Shown here: piece by piece, positions 43,366 to 54,724 of the stretch
How the letters are laid out: each line of letters starts with the position of its first letter
Position numbering within the stretch: position 1 is the stretch's first letter
Assembly (NCBI GenBank): GCA_029959085.1
Contig: JARWIR010000018.1
Location: 17,359,001 to 17,423,000, forward strand
Length of the DNA stretch: 64,000 nucleotides
Source of the DNA: Nemophila menziesii
Lineage: Eukaryota > Streptophyta > Magnoliopsida > Boraginales > Hydrophyllaceae
Direction of reading: 5' to 3'
The notes under the pieces: generated by a model
What the model was told of the DNA's origin: nothing
The model's input: only the letters and a program-made list of their open reading frames with translations
Database searches by the model: none
Made by a program: the position numbers and the translations under genes

Positions 43366-44620
43366 TCATCAGCCTGGTATGATTCCGAAGGACCTGAACC
43401 GTCACTTGAGCTAGACAAGTTGAACACTAATTCCTCGTCGTCAGATAAAGCATCCTATTGGTCTTGTGTTCAGGTGTCTGCCTTCATTCAGTCTTGTAGC
43501 TCCACCACCCTATCTAATGTAAACCCGAGCATACTCTTCAACTGATCGGAAAGTTGTTTCTTACCCTCACTGAAAGCCGACTCTGATGGAACTGAGGAAG
43601 CTGGTATAGTGAGCAGGTCACGTGCCAAGAGAGACAAAACAGGTCTGCTAGCATATTTTCTCCAATATCCCAGGATATCGAAGTCTTCCACATGCGGCTC
43701 ATGGGCATACTTAAGGTAAAAGGTTAGATCATTAATTGTGTCTTGGTTGGTGCTTGGTGTCGCTGCATTTGTTGCGGCTATCGTCTTTCTAGCTCTGGAT
43801 CTCACAACACCCGCATGTACTACTTGTGGTATACGGGGTGGTCTACCATCGTAGCATAACCTATCATTATAAGTCTTGTACAAGTCACACATTATCACCT
43901 ATACTTTCTTCATGTAGGCATCGGTCTCAACGTCTGAGTAAACCATATATAAATAAATTGTTAAGATAAATTCCCTTGTACACGACAACTTGTATCGCGG
44001 ATCAAGGATACAACATATCGCAATAACATATAGGAAAGGGTCATAGTACTTCAAGAACTTGCCCATCATCGGTATAATTATATCTTGGAGTCCATTAGTT
44101 AAAGTATAATCCTTCATATGTAAAGCCATCTCATACACCATTTCTAATACCCGGTGACTTGTAGGAGTGTATGTCGTAGATAATACTATCGTTGAGTAGG
44201 TAAATAGTTGGAGAAAACCGACTAATTGGCTAATAGTGTCCCAATCCCTACTTTCTATAAAGTTTTCGGTCAAGTTCTAGTTGTTGATGCTCATTAAAAT
44301 ATCCTTATACTCCAATGCTAGAGTAGATGCTCATTAAAATATCCTTATACTCCAATTCCTTATAGCCTTACATTTGATTTTAAAGGCCCTTATTAATGCT
44401 AGAGTGTTTATAATACACGTGGACACTTTCTTAATCTTCTTCACTATATTAGGTCCCACAAGCTTCTTACCTGACACTACGTGATAAGTCACACCAACAC
44501 CCTCAATACCGTCGGTTACTATTTTGACGAATGACCTAAGAAACATCTTTCTTCATTCATTCAATCACCTTGGCCAAGGACTTGATACAATTGTTATAAT
44601 CTTATGACATCGTAGAGCTC
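43366..44620 (-). pseudogene. hAT transposase relic with C-terminal dimerisation domain
   Basis: Reading right to left: about 44546-44334 (LRSFVKIVTDGIEGV and KIKKVSTCI, the start of the transposase core), 44273-43899 (DWDTISQLVGFLQLF, STTYTPTSHRVLEM, MMGKFLKYYDPFLY, CILDPRYKL) and 43898-43488 (FDILGYWRKYASRPVLSLLA, RDLLTIPASSVPSESAFSEG, VVELQD). The last is the hAT dimerisation domain that ends plant hAT transposases. A Ser/Asp-rich tail continues past stops to about 43366. Frames are broken near 44280 by a local duplication and by stops. The DNA-binding BED finger is missing. No terminal inverted repeats could be assigned. Confidence 0.8.
44285..44355. repeat. Local tandem duplication inside the hAT relic
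   Basis: A unit of about 32 bases, GATGCTCATTAAAATATCCT then TATACTCCAAT, occurs at 44286 and again at 44328, separated by GCTAGAGTA. It breaks the transposase frame. Confidence 0.8.
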
Positions 44621-44639
44621 AAACTCTTTACCTAGAGTT

Positions 44640-45266
44640 GATAGATTCCATCTTGACTCATTCCTAGGAGCATATATATTTAGTTTTGTACAATATCCTT
44701 TCGACTAGCATTATGGCACACTAGTAGTCCAGTATCAAAACACAACAAGCACATACACAACCATAGTGATGACCTCAGGTCAAAGGATTACAGGCATAAA
44801 ATTCCTTCTAGAGATTAACCTACTTGACAGTTCAAGGTAATTAACCATTACGAATCTCTAGATTTTTTGTCGGTTCGATAATCACATCCTTATGTGCATT
44901 ATCTATGTACCTAACTCGGTAAACGAGAACTACCGATATTTGTACGATAAATACTCGTTCGCTATATATTAATCTAACCGGATCATCGAAGTCCTAGTTC
45001 GATGATCCTACAATTCAGAACACGTTTAAATTAAGTGCTATGAGCTAGATTCTCAATATCATAACATCTTACGATATCTAGTTCGTAACTTAATCAAGGA
45101 TCTCCCTTTATGTTATATAAATGAATACCATAAACATAAAAGCTTTCCATAGATTCAAGGAAATAACTCCTTTATTCACTACTGTAAGGATAACTATTAT
45201 CGTGTACAGTAAATACTTGTGTTCAATTCATTACAAGACGATCGGGGTTAGGGCATAATTCCAACA
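44640..45266 (-). repeat. Probable solo LTR (Copia-like), minus orientation
   Basis: On the minus strand a sequence begins TGTTGGAATTATGCCCTAAC at 45266, a start typical of plant Copia LTRs, and continues non-coding for about 600 bp. The opposite end and the 5-bp duplication were not resolved. No internal domain is attached. Confidence 0.4.
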
Positions 45267-45269
45267 CAT

Positions 45270-45960
45270 ATTAGTATCATATAATAATAATAAATAATCA
45301 ATTCATGTGGATTGACAACGGTCTTACAAAATCTTTATTACTTGTACCACTGTGAATGCTTGCATTTGTCTTAGAATCCTCTGACATAGATTTTCCTCCC
45401 ATTCCCAGTTTAAATAACGCTTTGGGACCTGAAAATAAGCTCTCTAAAACAAAAATAAAAAGGAAAAGTTTAAAATTAATATATAAATAAGAAACTGTTA
45501 AATTAAAAGATAAATAACCACTTAAAGCATTCATTCTGGGAAATATATACATGCCTTTATTCATGGGTGTTTATTAATATTACTTATGAGTTTTTTTTTA
45601 TCAGAAGTTATAGTATTCTTAATGTGTGAAACATATCAATGTGTGAAAATTTTAAATTAAATATATTTTTGAGTGATTTATTATAAATTTGTAATACCCT
45701 AACATAAAAACATCAGTATTGTAATTCTATTTAGTGAAATAAATTTACTACTCTAGTTTTTTTTTAAATTCAGGTCATTTGTGTATATTTTCATAAATAT
45801 TATTTTATTTGAAATTACTCTATTTGTCACTCTTAATAAAAAAAATTGATGTTTTAATTCGTTATAAATGAGATGTGGTGCTTAAGAAGTAATGAAAATA
45901 AATTTTATAACGTCTACTATATATATATTTCCATTAATTATATATTTCAGTTTCAAATTT
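45270..45960. other. AT-rich upstream region of the GT61 gene
   Basis: No gene supported; a short minus-strand open frame at 45298-45564 has no recognisable domain. CTACTATATATATATTTCC at about 45917-45935 may be the GT61 TATA region, about 40-50 bases before its ATG. Confidence 0.4.
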
Positions 45961-45970
45961 GTGAATAGTG

Positions 45971-47645
45971 ATGAAGATTCTTTTGAATAAAAGTTGTTCA
46001 TTTATCGGGATAGTGATTATATTATTCATCCTTCTTCTCATTTTTCAAATAAATCTCACAAGAATATCCAAATCGTATACCTTATTTTGGAAAATAACTC
46101 AAGGTATGTTTATTTTTTTTAATTAAGTAAATAGTATTTATAAATATGTTGTGTTCATATTATTCCATATTATAGACATCTTAGGTTTGAAAATTGGGTA
46201 TTATCAAATATGAAATTATAAATTTACCGAAAAATGAGATTGGGCTATTACAAATAATGTAAAACTTAAGATCATAGGTATTTTTTTTGCAGAGAGTATT
46301 CGTTAGTGATCAGGAGATCCTGTTATAAAAAATTAGAAAAATTAAATTACTCTCTGGTGTAGTAAAAAAAATTTACTGTTAAATTATATTGTGTTTCATG
46401 TTATCTTAATTTGCAGACACTAAAGGATCATCACAAACATCAACGAATCAGCGAGCCCCACAAAATCATTCATATCAGCAGATAATGATAAGATGTAATA
46501 GGTCTAGTAGTTACGATTTGTGCTCAATAAACGACATGACTGTCTTTGACCCGATAAATTCTACGTTTTATCTTATGAGATCCTCTGAGACCAATATAAT
46601 TGAAAAAATAAAACCTTATCCAAGAAAATGGGACATTGCTGCAATGAGTTCAGTTAAAGACATTACCCTCACTTCTGGCCCATTAAGCCCACCTTGCTTG
46701 GTTCACCACAATATACCAGCTTTGGTATTTAGTGCAGGGGGGTATACTGGAAACTTTTATCATGATTTTAGTGATGGATTCATTCCCATTTTCATAACTA
46801 TAAATTCTATTTTCCCTAATCAAGAATATGTGTTGGTTATTTTAGATTTACAAGATTGGTGGGTTAGTAAGTATGGAGACCTACTAACTACTTTCACTAA
46901 ACATCCTATTATTGATTTTGATCGTGAAACCGTAACACATTGTTTTCCATTTGCGCATTTTGGACTCATCAAACATGGTTATATGACCATTAAGCCAAAA
47001 TTAATTCCGAATTCAAAAACAATCAAAGATTTCCATGCTCTACTTGAGATAACCTACATGCACAACCAAAAGAACATTATCTATATTCCTAAATTTAGTC
47101 AGCCTCGGCCGGTCTTGGTGATAGTATCACGCAGTGTTAATGATGGGAGGGAAATTCTAAATGAACGTGAACTTCAAATGCTTGCAGATAAGATTGGTTT
47201 TCGAGTAATTATTTTTAAAGCTAAAGGTGATTTAAGATTGGCAGATTCATATTCTTTACTCAACTCAATCCATGCAATGGTTGGAGTTCATGGTGCTGCA
47301 TTAACACACTTCTTATTTTTACGTCCGGGTGCAATTTTTATCCAGATTATTCCTATTGGACTAGAAGATCCTGGAAATAAATGTTTTGGGAAGCCTGCAA
47401 AAGAATTAGGCTTAGACTACATAGAATATAAGGTTGGTGTTAATGAAAGTACCTTATCTGAAAAGTACAATAAAGAAAGAACAATCATGAAAAGGCCTGA
47501 AGCAATTAGGCAAAACGATTCGTCTAAGGAAATTATATATTTTTTTTTGAAAGAACAAAACATTAAATTAGATTTAACTAGATTTAGCAAATATTTAAAT
47601 AATGCTTATGGAAAAGCCAAAAGATTTATGAACAAAAATGGTTAG
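45971..47645 (+). CDS. GT61 family glycosyltransferase, two exons, intact
   Basis: Exon 1 is 45971-46103 (ATG, 44 codons plus one base, donor AAG/GTATGT). The intron is 46104-46416 (acceptor TTTGCAG) and exon 2 is 46417-47645. The phases join to one frame of 453 aa. Residues about 11-29 are a hydrophobic signal anchor, giving a type II Golgi membrane protein. The catalytic region resembles plant GT61 (DUF563) enzymes: SPPCLVHHNIPALVFSAGGY, NFYHDFSDGFIP, LVIVSRS and the family hallmark AMVGVHGAALTHFLFLRPGA. GT61 enzymes in plants add xylose or arabinose to xylan or to N-glycans; the short stem and sequence fit the xylan-decorating branch, but the exact donor and acceptor cannot be read here. 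No stops or frameshifts. It is the best candidate for a working host gene in the window. Confidence 0.9.
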
Positions 47646-47760
47646 TGCTTGTATTAATAAGTTGTTTTTTTAATTAATAAAAAATTGTTATTATTTGTGT
47701 GAATAAAGAAAGGTGATTAGTTTATAAGAATAAATATTATATTTTATGCAATAATATATC

Positions 47761-47803
<43 letters not shown>

Positions 47804-48302
47804 CTTTACATTTCTTTTTATATTTATTTAGTATATTAACTAATGAAAATAATTATATATTTGATTTGTGGTCAAATATAAGTGATCATTTTTCTGGAAC
47901 AAATGTGATACCATAATCAAATTTAACTTGTTATAAGAAAATATTATTATTTTAATTTATGATTCTTTAAGAATAAATGTTTAGTGCAAGAAAAAATTAT
48001 TAACCAGCTATCTTTTACTAATGTTAAGTAATGTATTTCTAATGTAATTTGTTCCCGTGTTCGATTCATGGAACCTGACACATGTGTTCTTCATTAACCC
48101 AATTCAGTTAAAGTGACATACCGTCGTACTTACTGATTTACTGAGAAGTTGTTTGGATCAATCAAGCTCACTTCTGGTTAAGACGGTCAACCAAATGAGT
48201 TTTCATATCACCTAAACAAGTTTCCTTTTTATTAATTAAGCATGGGTTATGTTCTATAAAAAAATCAAAAACATTGGCAAGGAAGATACTCGGGTAATAT
48301 TA
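47646..48302. other. Downstream of GT61: AT-rich, no gene
   Basis: Contains a (TA)n run at about 47766-47801 and the presumed 3' untranslated region. No other supported feature before the MULE target duplication. Confidence 0.5.
47766..47801. repeat. (TA)n microsatellite
   Basis: About 36 bases of alternating TA, about 120 bp downstream of the GT61 stop codon. Confidence 0.9.
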
Positions 48303-48311
48303 TAAGTAAAA

Positions 48312-48640
48312 GAGTAAATACATTTGTTACCCCTGTATTACGGGTTGTTTGACACTTAACCCCCCATTGTTTAAAATGGTACTGATAACCCCCCTAAACT
48401 TAGTTTTCGTGACTCGTTACCCCTAGTTAACAGAAACCATAAAAAATTGTCGTTAGTTGGTCACGTGTTGGTCATGTGCACTATTTTTTTAATTAAAATA
48501 CTGATTTTCTGATTTAATAAAATAACACATTAATTGACAAGGGTATATTTGGTAGTTCCTAATCACCTAAACTATATATACACAAATTTAAAACAAAAAT
48601 AATAAAACATAATCCACAAAATCATTCCAACGATCGGGGA
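48312..48640 (+). repeat. MULE left terminal inverted repeat
   Basis: About 330 bp, pairing with 57105-57434 in reverse, with many point differences. In MuDR-type elements the TIR is the promoter of the gene that starts next to it. Confidence 0.85.
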
Positions 48641-50107
48641 AGCTAAATGAGTGCAACAGTCGAGAGTTCATCAGCCTCAGCTTTCTAGCTTCTGGAGAGA
48701 TAATGCGTCCTCTTTCGTTATGGAGTAAGTGTTCTTATTGTTTACTCGTAAATGTTGGGTTTGTTGAGTTGAATTTTTGAACCCGTGAATGTACGATTTT
48801 TTGCTAGATTTTTTACTTCTTTTGATATAACGCTTGAATGTCGGGATTTTGTTATTAATGGGACTAGTTTTTAGGGATTTAGTTACCATATTGTTAGCCA
48901 TTGTTGATATGTTAAGTTTTTTTTTTTTGCTTAAATTGGTCCCTAACGAAATGGGTAAGTAATTTATTCTAAATTTCATGTATAACATTAGAAATTCTCA
49001 TTGCGGGTTCACTTTGGTGGATTCTTTAATAAAGAGAAGAGCATGTACACCGATGTAAAGATCAAGATTTTAGAAGGCTGTCACTATGACATATTCAGTG
49101 TACCTGTACTTTATAAGGCTTGTGGGAAGCTGGGGATTAAGGGTAGTTTAGAGTTCTATTATGTAAAAGTGGGCCAAAAACTTCCTGAAAGTCTAGTTTA
49201 TTTGGATAGTGATGATAATATTATGGAGATGTGTAGCATTTCAAAACAAAACCAAACAGTTGACATGTATGTTTGTTACTGAACCAGAGATTCATGAAGG
49301 CAATGAAGTAAAAACTCATGTGTTTATGCCTTTATTAATACCTTGTATTGAAGGATGGGTTCCTGAGAAGCCAGTCGAAGAAGAAGTTCAGAACTTAGTT
49401 GAAGGGCAAGATGAGAATATTGTAGAACATGAGAAAGAAGTTGATAAGAGTGTACCTAATGAGGAGAAGACATTTGACGAAGGACTTCAGAAGTTAGTTA
49501 AAGAGGAAGTTGAGAAGAGGGTAGAATATGAGAGAGAATTTTGGAAGTGTGCATAATAAGGAGAAGACAGATGAAGAAGAAGTTCAAAATTTAGTTGGAG
49601 ATCAAGTTGAGAATAAGGTACTTGAGAGAAAGAAGGTGAGGAGAAGCTAGTAGAAGAAGAAGGTCAGAATTTTGATTAGAAAGAAGGTGAGAAGTGTGTA
49701 CAAGTTAAAGAGAAGCTAGTAGAAGAAGAAGGTCAGAAGTTAGTTGAAGAGCAAGTTGAGAAGCTAGTAGAAGATGAGAAAGAAGTAAACAAGGGTGTTG
49801 ATGAAGAAGTTTTGGAAAAAGAAGTTTTTGATATTGGATCTGAGGAGAAATCTGATGATGCTCTATTGGATAGAGTACTGAAGGTATTGAAGAGTGATCA
49901 GGGTAGATATGATGACTTGTTGAGGAGGTCAAATAGGAAATCCAGGAAGAAATCACGAGGTATTGGTGTTAAAAAGAGTAAAAAATGAATTTAAGCTTGT
50001 TGGTGAAGACCTAACTAATGACTTTGACAGTGATTTCAATATACTTGATGGGGAAGAGGTTGATGATGATAATGAAGTGAGTGATAATGAGTTACTGTCC
50101 GAAATAC

Positions 50108-50146
50108 TGAAGAAGAAGAAGAAGAAGAAGAAGAAGAAGAAGAAGG
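50108..50146. repeat. (GAA)n microsatellite in the acidic region of mudrA
   Basis: About 12 GAA/AAG triplets, coding for Lys or Glu runs depending on frame. Confidence 0.9.
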
Positions 50147-51959
50147 ATTTATCTCACCAAAATTCTAGGACTAGGGTAAGTAACAATAAATTAAAAAAGG
50201 TTGACAAGAAAATCAAATATACCTGATGGTGAAGAGGTTGATGATGATGAAGTACTCCCTGAAACACTGGAGAAGAAGAAGAAATCAAAAAATGTTGATA
50301 ATAAAGTTAAGAATGGTATGTCACACTTAAAGACAACATCTAGGCACAGTGTGAAAAAAACAAAATAATATGGTATTGGTCCTAGTGGTACCAAGGGTGA
50401 AAGTTACAAGAGAAGTGGTAGGCCTATGAGTATAGAATGGAAGAGTAAGGGTGAAGAAGATTCGACAACCGAGGAAGATTTTATGATTGACATTGAAATT
50501 GACTTGAGGGTGAAGACAACTAGGATTATAACAAGTATATAGACAATGAGGTGGAATGGGTAGGAGTGTATGTTGAAGCTCATGATGATGATACTTCTGT
50601 AGGGGATAGTGATGAGTGTGTTAGTGAAACTGATTCTGATGAGTGTTTACATGATTCTGATGAGTTAGATACATCCAGTGATTCATCTAGTCTAGATGAA
50701 GAACGGAAAACAAAATATTTGCCTAAGAAAAAAAGGTCAAGTACCCTAGGTTTAGGCCTACTGCTGACTTGGTGAAGCCAAGGTTTGTCCTGGGATTGAC
50801 ATTTACAAATGCTACCAAGCTTAGAGAAACAGTTAGAGCTCATGTTATCAAAAAGGTGGTTAAAGTTAAGTTTGTGAAGAATGATTGGTATAGAATAAGG
50901 GTTGTTTGTCAAGGAGCAAGTTGTGGTTGGTTTTTATATGCATCTTACAAATAAAAGATTGGTGGGCTAGTAATAGTATGTATTTGCATTAAGCATGAGT
51001 GTGGTAAAATTATTAACCACAGAATTGTGTCTACAAAGTTCTTGGCAAGGATCTTTACAGTAATGTGGGTGGTTTTTAGCAGTTAGTACCCTATGATTTT
51101 CAGTTAATGTTAGCACCAGAACATGCTACATGGCATATCACTTAGCCAAATAAATGATAGGGGTTGAATAAAAGGACCAGTACAAGAATATTTACGATTA
51201 TTCTGAAGAAATCTGTAGAAGTAACCCTGGTAGTATTGTAGTAGTGGAAACTAGTGTTGATGAGTTGACTAGTTTGGAAAGATTTCAAAGACTTTATGTT
51301 TGTCTTGAATGTTGTAAAAAGAGGTTCTTTAGAGATTCGTAAGAATTTTTTTGGTATAGATGGATGTCACCCAAAGGGTTCACATTCAGGTTTGGTTTTG
51401 ACAGTTATAGGAATTGATAGGAACAATTGTTATTGTTTAGCAGAAAAAGAGGATATTAACTCTTGGAGATGGTTTTTAAACCTGCTGGTACAAGATCTTG
51501 GTATTTGTAATTAACAAGAATGGACTTCCATATATGATAGACAATGGGTTGGTACTTTCTATGTTTAAATATTGGATCCATTTAGGTTTTTTTTATGAAT
51601 ATTATTTGAACTTTTCTATGTTACTTTGTAAAGATTACTACAGGTACTCAGTGACATGCTACCAGATATTGAACATTGTCATTGTGTCGTCGTATAATAA
51701 TTTCAAAGTCAAACATCCCAGGTTGTCTCTAAAGGACAAGGAGTAGGAAGTTGCAAGGGCACCAACAATTAACAGATTTGTAGAAGTTATGGCAATTATG
51801 AAAGACATGGATGAGGGTGCTTTTACTTGGCTCTCTAACCTAGATCCTAAGGCTTGGTCAAGGTCACACTTTAGTTCCAGTACAATATGTGACGTTCTTC
51901 TCAACAACGTTTGTGAAAGCTATAACAATGTTATAAAAAGAGTCATGTATTTCTTTGTC

Positions 51960-52097
51960 TAACTACCCCCTTTTACAATATATACTTTTTCTACCTACCC
52001 CCTACACCATTACATATTTTGTCTACCTGCCCCCTACACCATTACTTATATTGTTTGCCTACCCCCTAACTTTACTATTTATGGTATATTTAACAGG
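51960..52097. repeat. Short tandem repeat in a probable mudrA intron
   Basis: About three units of about 32 bases with the core CTACCYRCCCCCTACACCAT. The stretch ends with TATATTTAACAG, an acceptor-like sequence, and coding similarity resumes with the RDKSVILILEG segment, so it is probably intronic. Confidence 0.6.
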
Positions 52098-53131
52098 GAC
52101 AAGTCTGTCATTCTCATACTGGAGGGTCTAAGGGTGTACAATATGAAAAGGATTGAATCAAAGAGATCATGGATGGAAAAGTATGATGGTGACATATGTC
52201 CTTAGATTAGAGACCTGGTGAACAAAGCTAAAACAAACAATGGGAAATGGTATATCGTTTTTTTATGGAGAAATAAAGATTGAAGTGAGAAACCTGGGAA
52301 CATATTCTTTTGATGTGGATTTGGATTTATAGAGTTGTCCTTGCAGATGGTGGGAGATTTCTGTAATACCATGCAATCACTCCATCACATGTTGGGAAAT
52401 ATCCAGAAAAGATGTGCATAACTGCTACAAAAAAGATATGTATATGAAGGCATATACATCAATGATTAACCCACTTAATGGGCCTTCAGTGTGGTCTGCT
52501 ACAAGGACTTTATTTGTGGAACCTCCTCTGCCCTTTAAATTGGTTGGCAGACCAAAAAGGGATAGGACAAAGGAGGTTGATAAGGATCAAATGAAAAAGT
52601 GGAGAAAACAACACACAACTGGAGGTGTAAAAAGGCAACTAGAGTGGGTAGGGTACTGAGATGCAAGATTTTTAAAGAATAAGGACATAAGACAAGGACA
52701 TGTAAGGAGAAGAAAAAGTATAAAGATACTGAAACTAAGGGATTAGATATTATACAAACTGAGGGTGTTGGGTTATAAACTGAGGAAGCTGTTGTAGTTG
52801 AGGAAAGAGATGGTTTGAGTGTTGAAGTTGTTAATGTTGAAGGTATGGATGAGACACCTGATGAGGAGATTAATTGATATTGATGAGTTTGAAGTACAAC
52901 CATATGTGCCTTGTGCCACCCCTTGTACACTGAGTGAACCTGTAAAAAAACAGTTAATGCCAAACTATAGCGATATAGACCAAAACAAATATACCAAAGC
53001 CAAATGAAACAAGGGAAAAACAAAAAAGATAAACCCCACATGACAAAGCAATAGATTGAGGATTAATGGTTTTCAGACTGTCTCTGGATGTTCAAGCTCA
53101 ATGTCGATAGCTATAGTAAGTACATGTCTTT

Positions 53132-53281
53132 TTTTTGGTATGTGGGTGATCCGGGCTAGCTTGCGCGCACCACAACTAATCCCATGGGGATATACACGTG
53201 TATATTCCCAGGTAAATCAGTAATAGGTTATCCATGTTCAGGGAGGAGTTTGAGCCTTGTACCTCTTACTTTACATCTGTT
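53132..53281 (-). mobile_element. Au-like SINE, about 150 bp, inside the MULE
   Basis: GGGTGATCCGGGCTAGCTTG then CGCGCACC at its plus-strand left part, AGGAGTTTGAGCC (B-box complement) toward its right part, and a poly-T (poly-A on the SINE strand) at 53131-53136. It is flanked by a 16-bp direct repeat GTAAGTACATGTCTTT (53116-53131 and 53282-53297). The GCTAGCTTGCGCGCACC core is a hallmark of Au-type plant SINEs. A relative is at 58188-58335. Confidence 0.75.
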
Positions 53282-53504
53282 GTAAGTACATGTCTTTAAG
53301 TGTGTATGTATTTATTAACTAACTAACTGTGTCTTGTATTTAATTTGAAAATAGGATGATGACAATGGAAAAGGAAAATCATCTACGAAAGAAAACAATT
53401 TTCTCCCAAAAACAATACTTAAGGTGACTATGCAATTACCAAATTTAACTTCAATAAGAAAACAGTAAATTGCTAACATTTTTTGGGATTTAATGTGAGT
53501 GTAA

Positions 53505-53725
53505 AAGGTGAAGATAGAAAAAGATCCACCAATTTATCAAGTTGAGAAAAATTGCGTGGAGATAAGCAAAGAAATGACTAATGAAAAAACCTCACATGTG
53601 CCATCAAAGAATGATCCACCAATATATCAAGGTGAGAAAACTAGCGTGGAGATAAGCAAACCTGTGACAGATTTAAGCAACGAAATGATTAGGGAAACCC
53701 CCCACATGTTCCATCAAAGCGAACG
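53505..53725. repeat. About 100-bp tandem duplication between mudrA and the GRF gene
   Basis: GATCCACCAATWTATCAAGK, TGAGAAAA and GTGGAGATAAGCAAA occur in both halves, each half ending in CACATGTKCCATCAAAG. It keeps an open frame with a repeated DPPIYQ-EK pattern, possibly a remnant of the mudrA 3' exon. Confidence 0.75.
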
Positions 53726-53798
53726 TCGTTGAGGGGTATCCTATGGGTGATATACTATTTACAGTTTACCCCATACAGTTTTATTTGATGACAAATCA

Positions 53799-53814
53799 CA
53801 CCCCCCCCCCCCCG
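53799..53814. repeat. Poly-C tract
   Basis: About 16 consecutive C on the plus strand, prone to length variation and sequencing error. Confidence 0.85.
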
Positions 53815-54724
53815 GATCTAAAAATGACTGACAATATATTTTTTTCAAATTCCAAGTTGTCTTTAAACATCAAAAACCACATGCGCAAACTAGATCTAAA
53901 AGGACTTTACCCACACAAGAACCTGAGGTAGGTCAATCGTGTCTATATTTAAGATGTAACAGAATATATTTAGATGGTGATACTTTTTTTTTGTGATAGA
54001 AAAAAGGGGAACGAAGAGAAAAGAATTCCTTCATCCAGCATAAAGAAGGTGTAGTAATGAGAGAGCAAAATCCTAGGTACGTAACAATTGTCGAAGCCCT
54101 TCATCTGAGGAAAGCAGTTGCCAAAACTTCAGCTCCATTAGAGAAGGGAGCAAAATGAAAATGAACTTCAATTCCATTAGATAATTGAATCTGCAGATTT
54201 AATTAACTCTTGTTTCTGGATTGTTTAAAATTTGTGTTTTACGACTATATTTTGTGCAAAAACTAGAACCATTTGGGTTGTAATAGTCTAGGGTTAAGTG
54301 ACTTCATTTTGTGGTGATAGTAGATATGTAGGGTTTTTTGGTTGGTAAAGACTTTAGTGCAGGCACCTAAAGGCTGTGATATTTTTTAAGTTTGTGCAAG
54401 TTGCATTTGAATATTAACTTTTTTGTGAAAGACTATGTAATGCCAGCAATATGTTATCCACTTTACTTAATCAAAGTGCAAATTCATTCATTGCATATAT
54501 ACTAAAACTCAAATTAAAACAACAACACAACATTCAATTCCATTGAAAACAAGAGAAACCAATACAAAACAAGTTTAAAATTAACAAATTAAACCAACTA
54601 CACACTTCAACACTTCAACAAATTGATACATCAAACAACTAAAACCTAATACATCAAACAACTAAAACCACAGACATTGAAGAAAAATATGAAGATAAAC
54701 ACAAAGCAACTCCATTTTAGAATC

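Larger units (their letters stand above)
48990..52660 (+). pseudogene. mudrA-like MULE transposase gene, decayed
   Basis: Parts in order. A PB1-like N-terminus (49001-49282: VHFGGFFNKEKSMYTD, GCHYDIFSVP, KLGIKGSLEFYYV). A long Glu/Lys-rich repetitive stretch (49300-50750). A MuDR DNA-binding part (50765-50960: LVKPRFVLGLTFTNATKLRE, YRIRVVCQGASCGWFLYASY). The MULE transposase core (about 51170-51920: NPGSIVVVET, FQRLYVCLECCKKRF, IDGCHPKGSHSGLVLTVIGI with a catalytic Asp, INSWRWFLNLL, CESYNN). A SWIM zinc finger (about 52335-52400: CPCRWWEISVIPCNHSI). A C-terminal zinc-knuckle-like region (to about 52700). Several stops and frameshifts separate the pieces. The first exon near the TIR is not resolved. 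It would bind the TIRs and catalyse excision if intact. Confidence 0.85.

Noticed and set aside
44640..45266. Firm call of a solo LTR with exact ends
   Set aside because: Only the TGTTGGAATTATGCCC end is convincing; the other end and the duplication were not found, so it is kept as a low-confidence feature only.
45298..45564. Possible minus-strand gene with SLFSGPKALFKLGMGGK
   Set aside because: 88 codons, no recognised domain, no supporting splice or promoter pattern.
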